Below are positions 14,510 through 21,837 of a stretch of DNA of 33,571 nt, piece by piece. Position 1 is the stretch's first letter. Every line of letters starts with the position of its first letter. Origin of the DNA: Caldilineaceae bacterium (lineage in GTDB: Bacteria > Chloroflexota > Anaerolineae > Caldilineales > Caldilineaceae); assembly GCA_019637685.1 (NCBI GenBank), contig JAHBVF010000052.1, forward strand, positions 1-33,571, read 5' to 3'. The translations under genes and the position numbers were made by a program. The notes under the pieces are model-generated. The model was not told the origin of the DNA. It did no database searches and saw only the letters and a list, made by a program, of their open reading frames with translations.

Positions 14510-15634
14510 ATGCTCACCAAAACCGACATCTTCACTGCCCGCACGGAAGGCTATTGGAATTATCGGGTTCCCGGTATTCTCTGTACGGGTTCCGGCGCGA
14601 TTCTGGCGACGGTCGAGGCCCGCACAGGCACGGGCGGCGATTGGGACGGCAACGACATTCTGCTCCGCCGCAGCCTGGATGGGGGCGTCTCCTGGCTGCC
14701 CCCGCAACGGGTGGTCAGTCACAGCGAATACGGCCCCGGTCCGGTGAGCAATTTTGTGCTTTTCGCGGACAAAGATGGGACAGTCCACGCGCTCTACTGT
14801 CACAATTACGAACGGGTCTTCTATTTGCAGAGCGGGGACGACGGCGCGAGTTTTTCCGCGCCGGTGGAGATTACCCACAGCCTGACCGCGTTCCGCGCCG
14901 CATATCCCTGGCGGGTCATCGCCACCGGACCGGGCCACGGCATTCAGTTGCAGAACGGGCGTCTGCTCGTCCCGGTCTGGATGTCCGACGGCAGTGGCAC
15001 GGAGTTTGGCGCGGGCAAATTGGGCCACCGCCCTTCCGAAGTAGGGACGATCTACAGCGACGACCGCGGCGCAACCTGGCAATGCGGGGAGATTTTTGTC
15101 CATTCGGACGATCAGATTGCCAACCCCAGCGAGACACTGGCGGTGGAACTGGACGACGGGCGGGTGCTCTGCAATATCCGCAGCGAATCCTCCCGCAACC
15201 GACGGCTGATCGCCACCAGTCCAGACGGGAGCAGCCGGTGGACGCAACCGGTCTACGACGACGCGCTGCTGGAGCCTGTCTGTATGGGCAGTCTGCTGCG
15301 CCTGGGCCAGCCCAACGCGGACGGGCGGGGCGTCTATCTCTTTGCCAACCCGGACAATCTGGAAAATGAACTCACGCTGCCAGGCCGCAATTTGGCCCAC
15401 GACCGCAAGCGGCTGACTGTAAAAATGAGCAGCGACGACTGTGCCACCTGGCCTGTCAGCCGGGTGTTGGAGGAAGGCCCATCGGGCTATTCGGATTTGG
15501 CGGAAGCGCCCGATGGCTCAATTCTGTGTATCTACGAGCGGGGAATGCTCAGCCGCATGACCGATAGCGCGTCGGTAGCCATTGCCCGGTTTGATCGGGC
15601 GTGGCTTTCTGTCCGTGAGACGGTTAGAAGCTAA
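14510..15634 (+). CDS. Sialidase/neuraminidase-family protein (BNR repeats)
   Basis: A 374-residue six-bladed beta-propeller of the exo-alpha-sialidase superfamily. The opening YRVPGIL (18-24) carries the first arginine of the catalytic triad. Asp-box repeats are SLDGGVSW (55-62), SGDDGASF (108-115), SDDRGATW (183-190) and a late SSDDCATW. ANPSETLAVELDDGRVL (about 204-220) supplies the catalytic glutamate region. There is no signal peptide, so the protein is probably cytoplasmic and acts on imported glycans. ATG 14510 is preceded by GAAGGAAAGG; an ATG nine codons earlier has none. Some family members act on other acidic sugars, so substrate specificity is open. Confidence 0.88.
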   Translation: MLTKTDIFTARTEGYWNYRVPGILCTGSGAILATVEARTGTGGDWDGNDILLRRSLDGGVSWLPPQRVVSHSEYGPGPVSNFVLFADKDGTVHALYCHNYERVFYLQSGDDGASFSAPVEITHSLTAFRAAYPWRVIATGPGHGIQLQNGRLLVPVWMSDGSGTEFGAGKLGHRPSEVGTIYSDDRGATWQCGEIFVHSDDQIANPSETLAVELDDGRVLCNIRSESSRNRRLIATSPDGSSRWTQPVYDDALLEPVCMGSLLRLGQPNADGRGVYLFANPDNLENELTLPGRNLAHDRKRLTVKMSSDDCATWPVSRVLEEGPSGYSDLAEAPDGSILCIYERGMLSRMTDSASVAIARFDRAWLSVRETVRS

Positions 15635-15661
15635 GGCCTGTCAGGTTTCAGAAAACTTGGC
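15634..15661. repeat. Degenerate copy of the CCTGNCAGGTTT palindrome
   Basis: CCTGTCAGGTTT (15637-15648) faces AAACTTGGC (15653-15661), an imperfect version of the 16-bp palindrome found at 17405-17440. It begins at the stop codon of the sialidase gene. Confidence 0.5.
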
Positions 15662-15698
15662 GATCTTCTACGCCGTTTTTGATTCGTGGGAAATTGGA

Positions 15699-15730
15699 TA
15701 CAATGAAGAGGGCAGTGCCAGCACTGGCAC
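15699..15730 (+). promoter_or_regulatory. Possible promoter with operator before the PhyH gene
   Basis: TACAAT (15699-15704) could be a -10 box, although no good -35 box sits at 17 bases. It is followed at the expected start point by the palindrome GTGCCAG-CA-CTGGCAC (15715-15730), a plausible repressor site. Confidence 0.35.
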
Positions 15731-15780
15731 CTACCGCCACCGATACCCCCTATGTATACCCCCTATGTGAGGAGAGAAAA

Positions 15781-16650
15781 ATGGCTGCACCTGCTGCGGA
15801 ACGTATCTACGATTATGGCGAAGCCGCGCCCTACGCGCCCGGCCTGTATCACTACAACCACATCGCCGCCGATGGCGTGGAGGGTTTTGACGCCATCGAC
15901 GAACAGGCCATCGCCCGCTTTGACCAGCAGGGATATCTGGTGGTCAACAACGCCTTCACCGGCCAGGAAGTGCAGGGCGCTCTGAACGGGCTGTTGCGGC
16001 TGATTGGGGGCGAAGTGGAGGATTTCAATGGAGTGATGTATGAGCACGCCGCGTCCAACCAGCCTGTGGAAGATATGTCCCCGGAGCAGCGCCAGGACTA
16101 CGTGCGCAAGTTTATGTGGTTCGAGAAATACGACGACCATCTGCACCAGATGGCCCATCACCCCAAAATGTTGGCCGCGCTGGAACGCATTATCGGCGAT
16201 ACGCCCTTTCTTTTCCAGGATATGGCCCTGCTCAAGCCGCCCCACATTGGCCGGGAGAAGCCCTGGCATCAGGACCACGCCTATTTTGAATTGCCCCTCA
16301 ACGCCCGTGTGGTGGGCGTGTGGATTGCCCTGGACGAAGCCACGACAGAGAATGGCTGTATGATTGTCATCCCCGGAACCCACCGCCAGGGGCCGGTCGT
16401 CCACTTCAAGCGGCGGGACTGGCAAATCTGCGATACGGACGTGAAAAATCAGGGCGCAACCGCTGTGCCGCTTAAGCCGGGGGGCTGTCTGCTCTTCAGC
16501 AGCCTGATCCACCACGGCACGCCCACCAACAATTCCGGCCTGCGCCGCCGCGCGGTCCAGTTCCACTATCGCCCGGCCAGCGCGCCCAAGACGAGTGTGG
16601 AAGAACGGTTGGCGATCTTTGGGGAAGAGGGCAAGGACGTGACCTGCTAA
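15781..16650 (+). CDS. Phytanoyl-CoA dioxygenase (PhyH) family protein
   Basis: A 289-residue Fe(II)/2-oxoglutarate-dependent oxygenase, predicted to hydroxylate a small or acyl substrate. The iron-binding facial triad is His163 and Asp165 (PWHQDHAYF) with the distal His244/245 (SLIHHGTPTNNS), followed by Arg255-257 (LRRRAVQFHYRP) as the likely 2-oxoglutarate anchor. The core double-stranded beta helix includes GCMIVIPGTHRQG (192-204). ATG 15781 follows GGAGAG; the frame is open upstream but without a ribosome site. The family also includes phosphonate, ectoine and secondary-metabolite hydroxylases. The nearby HACL2-like gene makes an acyl-CoA substrate conceivable, not proven. Confidence 0.92.
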   Translation: MAAPAAERIYDYGEAAPYAPGLYHYNHIAADGVEGFDAIDEQAIARFDQQGYLVVNNAFTGQEVQGALNGLLRLIGGEVEDFNGVMYEHAASNQPVEDMSPEQRQDYVRKFMWFEKYDDHLHQMAHHPKMLAALERIIGDTPFLFQDMALLKPPHIGREKPWHQDHAYFELPLNARVVGVWIALDEATTENGCMIVIPGTHRQGPVVHFKRRDWQICDTDVKNQGATAVPLKPGGCLLFSSLIHHGTPTNNSGLRRRAVQFHYRPASAPKTSVEERLAIFGEEGKDVTC

Positions 16651-16655
16651 AAGTT

Positions 16656-16707
16656 GACAGCAGACAATAGACAGCAGCCCGCGGAGTGTTGCCCGCGGGC
16701 TGCTGTC
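16656..16707 (+). terminator. Heptad-built terminator after the PhyH gene
   Basis: Arms 16670-16684 and 16693-16707 pair perfectly over 15 bp around an 8-base loop, followed by a pyrimidine-rich tail (GTTCTCTTTC). The run 16656-16683 has 7-bp period: GACAGCA, GACAATA, GACAGCA, GCCCGCG. It ends 27 bases before the next start, so that gene would depend on read-through or a promoter not identified. Confidence 0.75.
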
Positions 16708-16734
16708 GTTCTCTTTCTCTCCTTGGATGCAGCC

Positions 16735-17916
16735 ATGACAATTCTCATTCTGGCCGATGACCTAACCGGTGCAGCGGACACAGCTTCCCGCTGTCGGGCC
16801 GCGGGTCTGCCCGCTACCATTTTTCTCATACCGCCACAGCCGCCCCTGCCCGCGGGCGTCGTCGCCTTCACATCCGATTCCCGCCACCTGCCGCCAAGCG
16901 AAGCGGCCCAGCGGGTGCGGGAAGTTGCAACGCCACTCGTCGGCACACCTGCCCTCTGGTACAAAAAGATCGACTCCACCCTGCGCGGCAATATGGGCGC
17001 AGAACTGGACGCGCTGCTGGAATTGCTTGACGCGCCTGCCGGGCTGGTCTGCCCGGCTTTCCCAGCCCAGGGACGGGGACTGGTCAACGGCCATCTGGTC
17101 GCGCCGGGTGGGCCACCGGTGGGGGTACATTTGCCCTCCCTGCTGCGGGAGCAGAGCCGCTATCCTGTGCTCTCCTTTGCGCTACAAGCGGTTCGTTCTG
17201 GGAGACTGGCCGCGGAATTTCAGCGCAAAGAGGCAAAAGCGCAAAGGCGCGAAGGGCAGAAGGAACGGTCAATTTTTGTGGTGGATGGGATGACGGACGA
17301 GGATTTGGGGCTGACTGTGGACGCGGCTGAGACGATTCCCGATCTGCTGCTGTGCGGCAGTGCGGGGCTGATTGGGGAATTGGCGAAACGGCAGGTGGGC
17401 GGCGCAGACCTGCCAGGTTTTCCCAAACCTGGCAGGTCTGACGGCAGCGATCTCGTCGTTGTAGGCAGCGGCAGCCCGATGGCCCACCGGCAGATCGATG
17501 GGCTGCTGGCCGCGTGTCCCGACGCGGCGCGGGTGGTCATTGAAGCAGACAATCCGCCTTCTGCGCCACCTGCTGTCTCGCTCGTCCTCATCCACCAGCC
17601 TCCGCCTGCACCCGGCGCGGTACTGGATGGCCCCGAAGCGCGGGGCCGGGCCAATCTTTTGGCCGACGCGGCCCTGGCCCAGATTGAGCGAAAGCCACCG
17701 GAACTGCTGCTGCTTGTGGGGGGTGACACGGCCGTGGCTGTGCTTTCCCGGCTGGGGGTGGAGCGGTTGACCGTTCAGAGAGAACTGCTGCCGGGGATGC
17801 CCCTCTGCAGCGCGCAGGTGAGCGGGCGCGAGTTGCAGGTTGTGATAAAGCCGGGCAGTTTTGGCGATGAAAATGCGCTGGTGGAACTACTCAAAAATGT
17901 GAAACAGGAAACGTAA
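16735..17916 (+). CDS. Four-carbon acid sugar kinase family protein (DUF1537)
   Basis: A 393-residue protein of the DUF1537/OtnK-DtnK family, which phosphorylates C4 sugar acids such as threonate or erythronate with ATP. The N-terminal substrate domain starts with ADDLTGAADTA (7-17) and has KKIDSTLRGN (77-86). The C-terminal nucleotide domain has VVGSGSPMAHRQ, LLLVGGDTAVAVL and IKPGSFGDENALVELL. ATG 16735 fits the family N-terminus; the frame upstream is repeat sequence. No OtnC aldolase, PdxA2 or OtnI partner adjoins it. Two dispersed repeats lie in frame inside the gene: an 8-bp tandem (about residues 164-174) and a 16-bp palindrome (about residues 224-236). Both probably form surface loops, so activity may persist. 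Confidence 0.9.
   Translation: MTILILADDLTGAADTASRCRAAGLPATIFLIPPQPPLPAGVVAFTSDSRHLPPSEAAQRVREVATPLVGTPALWYKKIDSTLRGNMGAELDALLELLDAPAGLVCPAFPAQGRGLVNGHLVAPGGPPVGVHLPSLLREQSRYPVLSFALQAVRSGRLAAEFQRKEAKAQRREGQKERSIFVVDGMTDEDLGLTVDAAETIPDLLLCGSAGLIGELAKRQVGGADLPGFPKPGRSDGSDLVVVGSGSPMAHRQIDGLLAACPDAARVVIEADNPPSAPPAVSLVLIHQPPPAPGAVLDGPEARGRANLLADAALAQIERKPPELLLLVGGDTAVAVLSRLGVERLTVQRELLPGMPLCSAQVSGRELQVVIKPGSFGDENALVELLKNVKQET
17225..17256. repeat. 8-bp tandem repeat within the kinase coding sequence
   Basis: Four 8-bp units, GCAAAGAG, GCAAAAGC, GCAAAGGC and GCGAAGGG, are read in frame as a lysine/arginine/glutamate-rich stretch (QRKEAKAQRREGQKER) between two ordinary beta/alpha elements. Confidence 0.8.
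17405..17440. repeat. 16-bp perfect palindrome within the kinase coding sequence
   Basis: CAGACCTGCCAGGTTT (17405-17420) and its exact complement (17425-17440) surround TCCC. The 36 bases, a multiple of three, are read through as ADLPGFPKPGRS without breaking the frame. Confidence 0.9.
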
Positions 17917-17953
17917 GATCGCCATTCGATCCCACATTTCCCGCTTCCCGCCT

Positions 17954-17977
17954 CGCTTCAACGCTTCAACGCTTCTA
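17954..17977. repeat. 8-bp tandem repeat at the 3' end of the DegT gene
   Basis: CGCTTCAA, CGCTTCAA, CGCTTCTA run in tandem across the last codons and stop (17958-17960) of the leftward aminotransferase, preceded by TTCCCGC, TTCCCGC units at 17938-17951. The gap to the convergent kinase is only 41 bases, and a weak stem (AAATGTG at 17895-17901 with CACATTT at 17933-17939) may terminate both genes. Confidence 0.65.
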
Positions 17978-19148
17978 CATTCTCCCGCACTTTCAGAATC
18001 GCATTCGCCACGTCGTCCATCTCTTCCGGTCCGGCCAAAAGCAGATTTTGGCTCAGTGCGACGGTCTGCTGGCAGAGGCGCTCGGCGTTGGGGCTGGGCG
18101 TCACCCGGCTGTGGGGTTCCCGCAACGGCGGCTGCTCGTAGAGGGGATAGGGGTAGACCGGCGAGGCAGGGATGCCCTCGGCGCGCAGGGCATCGATGAG
18201 TTTCTCTCTGGGCAGGTCGGCGAAACGCTCGGAATCGTAGCGCATCAGAAAAATGTGGTGGGCGTGGGCGTCGGCTCGAGGGTCCCAGCGCTGGGGTGTC
18301 AAGCCGTCGATCTCTTCCAGAAAACTGTGCAGACGCCTGGCATTGTCCATGCGCCGCTGCAACTGTTCGTCCAGCCGGACCAGCCCCGCGGAGAGGACAG
18401 CCGCCTGCCAGCCGCTCAACCGCGCGTTTGTGCCCAGATTGGGGTGCTCATACCAGGGGCCATCGCTGCGTCGCCCACAGTTGACAATGCTCCACAGCTT
18501 TTCAGCCAGGACCGGGTCGTTGGTGAGCAGCGCGCCGCCTTCCCCCGCGGTCAGATTTTTGCTGGCCTGGAAGCTGAAGGAGCCGACTGTTCCCAGCGCG
18601 CCCACGGGTTTGCCGTTCCAACTGCTGCCGTGGGCGTGGGCCGCGTCCTCGATCACAGCCAGCCCGTGACGGGTGGCCAGGGGCAGCAGCGCGTCCAAAT
18701 CCGCGGGCAGGCCGCCAAAATGCACGGGGATGACAGCCTTCGTGCGCTCGCTGATGGCCGCTTCCACCGCGGGGATGGAGAGATTCCACGTCTCCATCTC
18801 CACATCCGCAAAGACGGGCGTCGCGCCCACAATGCGCACGGCAGATGCGGTAGCGACGAAAGTGTAGGGGGGCACAATCACTTCGTCGCCAGGGCCGACG
18901 CCCAGGGCGCGCAGGGCTGTTTCCAGCGTCGCGGTGCCGTTGACAGTTGTGACGCAGTGGGCCGCGGCGTGGCGGGCGGCAAAGGCGTTCTCGAAGTCGC
19001 GCACGGCGCTGTCATAGCCGCCCCACTGCCCCCTTTCCAGGACAGCGAGCAGGCCGGAGCGTTCGGTTTCATCCCACTGGGGCCAGCGGGGCCAGGCTTT
19101 GGTGCGGACAGGTGTGCCGCCGTGCAGGGCGAGGGGGGAAGTTGGCAT
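17958..19148 (-). CDS. DegT/DnrJ/EryC1/StrS-family aminotransferase
   Basis: A 396-residue PLP enzyme of the sugar aminotransferase family, which transaminates nucleotide-linked keto-sugars or related compounds. Signatures are PPYTFVATASA (93-103), VIEDAAHAHG (165-174) and the PLP lysine Lys197 (FSFQASKNLTAGEGG). ATG 19146-19148 is chosen because MPTSPLALHGGTPVR matches the usual family start; upstream codons are repeat-derived. The Shine-Dalgarno site is weak (GTGAG). The last residues (EALKR) and the stop are encoded by an 8-bp tandem repeat, so the C-terminus may have been rewritten. No nucleotide-sugar synthesis genes are nearby; some family members work on myo-inositol-type substrates. 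Confidence 0.92.
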   Translation of the reverse strand: MPTSPLALHGGTPVRTKAWPRWPQWDETERSGLLAVLERGQWGGYDSAVRDFENAFAARHAAAHCVTTVNGTATLETALRALGVGPGDEVIVPPYTFVATASAVRIVGATPVFADVEMETWNLSIPAVEAAISERTKAVIPVHFGGLPADLDALLPLATRHGLAVIEDAAHAHGSSWNGKPVGALGTVGSFSFQASKNLTAGEGGALLTNDPVLAEKLWSIVNCGRRSDGPWYEHPNLGTNARLSGWQAAVLSAGLVRLDEQLQRRMDNARRLHSFLEEIDGLTPQRWDPRADAHAHHIFLMRYDSERFADLPREKLIDALRAEGIPASPVYPYPLYEQPPLREPHSRVTPSPNAERLCQQTVALSQNLLLAGPEEMDDVANAILKVRENVEALKR

Positions 19149-19211
19149 TGTTTTGCTCACTTTGTGCTGGGAGAATGCTGGAAGGGTTGAATGTCTTGTG
19201 TAGTGCCTGCT

Positions 19212-19273
19212 ATGCGTAGTGCGTGGTACGTGAACAAATACCAGTACCTGTTCACGCACCACGCACTACGCAT
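19212..19273. repeat. Heptad-built hairpin (TGCGTAG type)
   Basis: Arms 19212-19236 and 19249-19273 pair over 25 bp with one mismatch around a 12-base loop. Both arms have 7-bp period (CGTAGTG, CGTGGTA, CGTGAAC; GTTCACG, CACCACG, CACTACG). It lies downstream of the ArsR-like gene and upstream of the DegT gene and could terminate the former. On the plus strand it is followed by TTTTC. Confidence 0.8.
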
Positions 19274-19309
19274 TTTCTTGAGTCTGTCAAAGATTTTCTA
19301 TAAACAGTA

Positions 19310-19921
19310 TCACTTCTCTCGCCAGTAACGGTCTCCGCTGCTGGTGCGGCCCATATAGCCGTAGTCCACCATCTCCCGGCGCAGAATGGCCGGATCGTCG
19401 AAGGTGTGCCAGCGGTTGAGGAGATCATTGACTTCGGTTTCGCTGTAGATGTGGTTGGGCTGAAATTTCTCCACCAGATAGTCGAGCAGGTTCTTCTGAT
19501 CGCTGGGCGTGCGCGGCCACTGGACGAGCAAACCCTCCCGGTTCAGAAAGCGGTGCAGGTTCTGGGGCAGCTTGCGCCGCGCATCCGACAAAACTGCCTG
19601 GGCATTTTCGGCGGAGAGCAACTGGCTGAGAAGGGCGAATACCTCCTCCACGCGCTCTCGACGCAAGCGATAGCTTTTGTTTGCACCGTCGCCCCGCTCT
19701 TCTGCGATGAAACCGGCGGCCACCAATTGGCTCAGATGGCGGGAGACGGTGGACTGGGTGACATCCAATTCTTCAATAATGGCCTGGGCGCGCAAGGTTT
19801 CGCTGGCCGCCAGCAGTTCGAGAATCTGGAGTCGGGTGTCATCGGTCAGCGCCCGCAGGGGAAAGAGAACCTGACCCCTGGGGATAGGCTGGGAACGGAC
19901 AACAGCGATCTGATCTTGCAC
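19310..19921 (-). CDS. ArsR-type HTH regulator with DUF2087 domain
   Basis: A 203-residue regulator. Residues about 18-85 form an ArsR-like winged helix-turn-helix (DDTRLQILELLAASE, recognition helix VTQSTVSRHLSQLVAAGF). No metal-binding CxC pair is visible. Residues about 118-200 are a DUF2087 domain, with FLNREGLLVQWP, LLDYLVEKFQPNHIYSETEVN and LRREMVDYGYMGRTSSGDRYWR. The start is GTG 19921 with AGGAGG seven bases upstream. A palindrome over its own promoter (19947-19972) suggests autorepression. The ligand and target genes are unknown; the glutaredoxin-like gene lies just upstream on the same strand. Confidence 0.9.
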   Translation of the reverse strand: MQDQIAVVRSQPIPRGQVLFPLRALTDDTRLQILELLAASETLRAQAIIEELDVTQSTVSRHLSQLVAAGFIAEERGDGANKSYRLRRERVEEVFALLSQLLSAENAQAVLSDARRKLPQNLHRFLNREGLLVQWPRTPSDQKNLLDYLVEKFQPNHIYSETEVNDLLNRWHTFDDPAILRREMVDYGYMGRTSSGDRYWREK

Positions 19922-19946
19922 AGCAATACCTCCTGATCTAACGCAT

Positions 19947-20000
19947 TATGCAATGATGCGCATATTTGCATAGTATATCAAATCAGGAGGATATCTCCAA
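19947..20000 (-). promoter_or_regulatory. Promoter and operator of the ArsR-DUF2087 gene
   Basis: On the minus strand TTGGAG (20000-19995), 17 bases, then TATACT (19977-19972) forms a promoter. Overlapping its start side is TATGCAA (19947-19953) with TTGCATA (19966-19972), centred on an inner ATGCGCAT (19956-19963). This is the nested palindrome expected of an ArsR-type dimer site. Confidence 0.65.
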
Positions 20001-20025
20001 AATCCTGTGGTTGAGATCGCGCTGT

Positions 20026-20373
20026 CTACAGAATTTCAAAAAAGTGCAACAGGGCATACAGAATCACCGCGCCGGTCACAATTCGCCAGGCGTTACCGAT
20101 AAACCAGGCCAGGGGGCCGACCCGATAGCCCAGGCTTTCCAGCTTCTCTTTGAGTTGGCCTGCGCTCGGCTCGGTCAGGCTGCTGCCGTCGGGAAAGACG
20201 AGGGTGGGCACGCTTTCGTTGCCGTCGTTGAGGGCGCGCACCTTCGCCGCGGCTGCCGGGTCGCGGGTGATGTCGATGTAATCGTAGGGAACTTTGGCCT
20301 GGCCCAGGAGTCCACGCACGGGCGGAAGTCCGGGGCAGGCGGGGGTTCCGTAGAGGGTGATGGGGGTGGGCAA
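20026..20373 (-). CDS. Glutaredoxin-like protein with C-terminal membrane helix
   Basis: A 115-residue protein with a thioredoxin fold: beta1 ITLYGTPACPGLPPVRGLL, then YDYIDITRD, then the cis-proline motif SVPTLVFPDGS (about 53-63). The active site has a single cysteine, C-P-G-L in place of C-P-Y-C, so it is monothiol-like. Residues about 90-112 (AWFIGNAWRIVTGAVILYALL) form a membrane anchor, so the domain should sit on the cytoplasmic face. TTG 20373 is used with GGAAATGA upstream; the start is not certain. It may supply thiol reduction at the membrane or bind a cofactor. Confidence 0.8.
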   Translation of the reverse strand: MPTPITLYGTPACPGLPPVRGLLGQAKVPYDYIDITRDPAAAAKVRALNDGNESVPTLVFPDGSSLTEPSAGQLKEKLESLGYRVGPLAWFIGNAWRIVTGAVILYALLHFFEIL

Positions 20374-20409
20374 ATGAGTCTCATTTCCACAAACTGAAGT
20401 GTGTACTCA

Positions 20410-20468
20410 CTGCGTGCTACGTGCTGCGTGAGATCGGACGACGATCTCACGCAGCACGTAGCACGCAG
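20410..20468. repeat. Perfect 27-bp heptad-built palindrome (CTGCGTG type)
   Basis: Arms 20410-20436 and 20442-20468 are exact complements around a 5-base loop. The left arm reads CTGCGTG, CTACGTG, CTGCGTG, AGATCG. It occupies most of the gap between the LarA-like and glutaredoxin-like genes and has no T-tract on either side. Confidence 0.95.
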
Positions 20469-20498
20469 CTTGGCGAAGCGCAGTATCGCTGTCCGGTT

Positions 20499-21827
20499 TT
20501 ACGCGTGTACCTTCTCATCTTCCATCACCCACGGGCTGGTCATCTGCCCATCCTCAAAACTGAGGGGCAGTTCGGCCACAATTGACAGGTGGGGGTGGGC
20601 TTCGACAATTGCCCGCATACTGGGGCTGACGTAGAAGTCTTCCAGACTGAGGGTGTCACGGATGAAGACAAAGCGGGCGTCCGCGGGCGGCTCCGCGCAG
20701 ATGCGCACGGAAGTGAAGAGCGCTGTCTGATCCGTGGGCATAACCAGTGGAATGTGGGAGCGCTGGGCGCTGAAGATGCCGCTGGTGATGGCGTTGGTGT
20801 AGGTTGCCACCCAGTCGATCTTTTCGTAGACCCGTGCGGTCGTCACATTCGCCAGCCCCAGACCGCTGATATTGCCGTGGGTCTCGTCGGTCAGGTCGAG
20901 GACGGTGATAATCGCCACATCCACATTGCCGAAGCCTTCGGGCTGACGGGGAATCCACAGGCGGCTGATCACATTCGTGTCCATCCCCGTGCCGGAGATG
21001 TTCTTGCCCAACTCGCGCACAACCAGAATGTCCACTTCGTCAAAGGGGATGCGGGCCAGGTAGGCTTTGGCTGTTTCCAGGTAGTCGGCCTCTTTTTGGG
21101 TTCCGACTTCCGACGCATTCAGCCCGACGATCAGACCCGTGTCCTCGTAGGCATTCTCAATCGGGCAGATGGCCCCCCGGAAGTTTGTGTTGGTTTCATA
21201 GACCCGGGCGGCCGGTTCCAGATAGCGCTGGAAATTGCGTCCGCCGCCCGCGTGCATCATCGCCGCGCCGGCCTGTTTGCCCAGGCCGATGACGCACATT
21301 TTGGACGGCCCACTCTCCAGATGGCTGCGGAAATCCGTGTGGGGTTTGATGCGGCTGACCAGAATTGCGTGGTCCGCGTCCACCGAATCCTTGCCCTGAC
21401 AGAGGGCGGGGCCGTCGGGGATGCGCCCGATCTCCACCACTTCCATTGTGGCCCGCACCTCCACGCCCATGGATTCGGTGGTGATGCCGTAGCCAGCCAG
21501 AATCTCCAACTGGCCTTCGACGGTAGCGCCGCCGTGGCTGCCCATCGCTGGCATAATGTGGGGCTTCATCCCCGCAGCCTTCAGGTGATCCACTGTGGCC
21601 CGCACGATTTTGGAGAGGTTGGCGATGCCCCGGCTGCCCGCGCCCACAGCTACAATGTCGCCGGGCTTCATCTTCGCCATAATCCCGCTCTCGCGCAACT
21701 GCTTGCCCACCTCGGCGTGGATGTCGTGGACGCGGGGCGTGTCGAAGGTCTGATGCACGGCCAGTACCGTTTCGGGCAGGGGTGCGGGGAAGTCGAGTTT
21801 TTTGATTTCGTCGAGAATGTTCTGCAT
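20499..21827 (-). CDS. DUF2088 / nickel-dependent lactate racemase (LarA)-like protein
   Basis: A 442-residue protein whose N-terminal half matches the LarA/DUF2088 fold. It has VAVGAGSRGIAN (61-72), MPAMGSHGGAT with His98, and SRIKPHTDFRSH with Lys161 and His163, residues in the region that binds the pyridinium nickel cofactor in LarA. Whether this protein racemises lactate or another 2-hydroxy acid is unknown, and no larB/larC/larE cofactor genes are in the window. ATG 21827 follows AGGAGAAACCCA; codons upstream of it come from repeat sequence. The ribosome site starts at the stop codon of the four-helix-bundle gene, so the two are probably co-translated. Confidence 0.85.
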   Translation of the reverse strand: MQNILDEIKKLDFPAPLPETVLAVHQTFDTPRVHDIHAEVGKQLRESGIMAKMKPGDIVAVGAGSRGIANLSKIVRATVDHLKAAGMKPHIMPAMGSHGGATVEGQLEILAGYGITTESMGVEVRATMEVVEIGRIPDGPALCQGKDSVDADHAILVSRIKPHTDFRSHLESGPSKMCVIGLGKQAGAAMMHAGGGRNFQRYLEPAARVYETNTNFRGAICPIENAYEDTGLIVGLNASEVGTQKEADYLETAKAYLARIPFDEVDILVVRELGKNISGTGMDTNVISRLWIPRQPEGFGNVDVAIITVLDLTDETHGNISGLGLANVTTARVYEKIDWVATYTNAITSGIFSAQRSHIPLVMPTDQTALFTSVRICAEPPADARFVFIRDTLSLEDFYVSPSMRAIVEAHPHLSIVAELPLSFEDGQMTSPWVMEDEKVHA

Positions 21828-21837
21828 TGGGTTTCTC

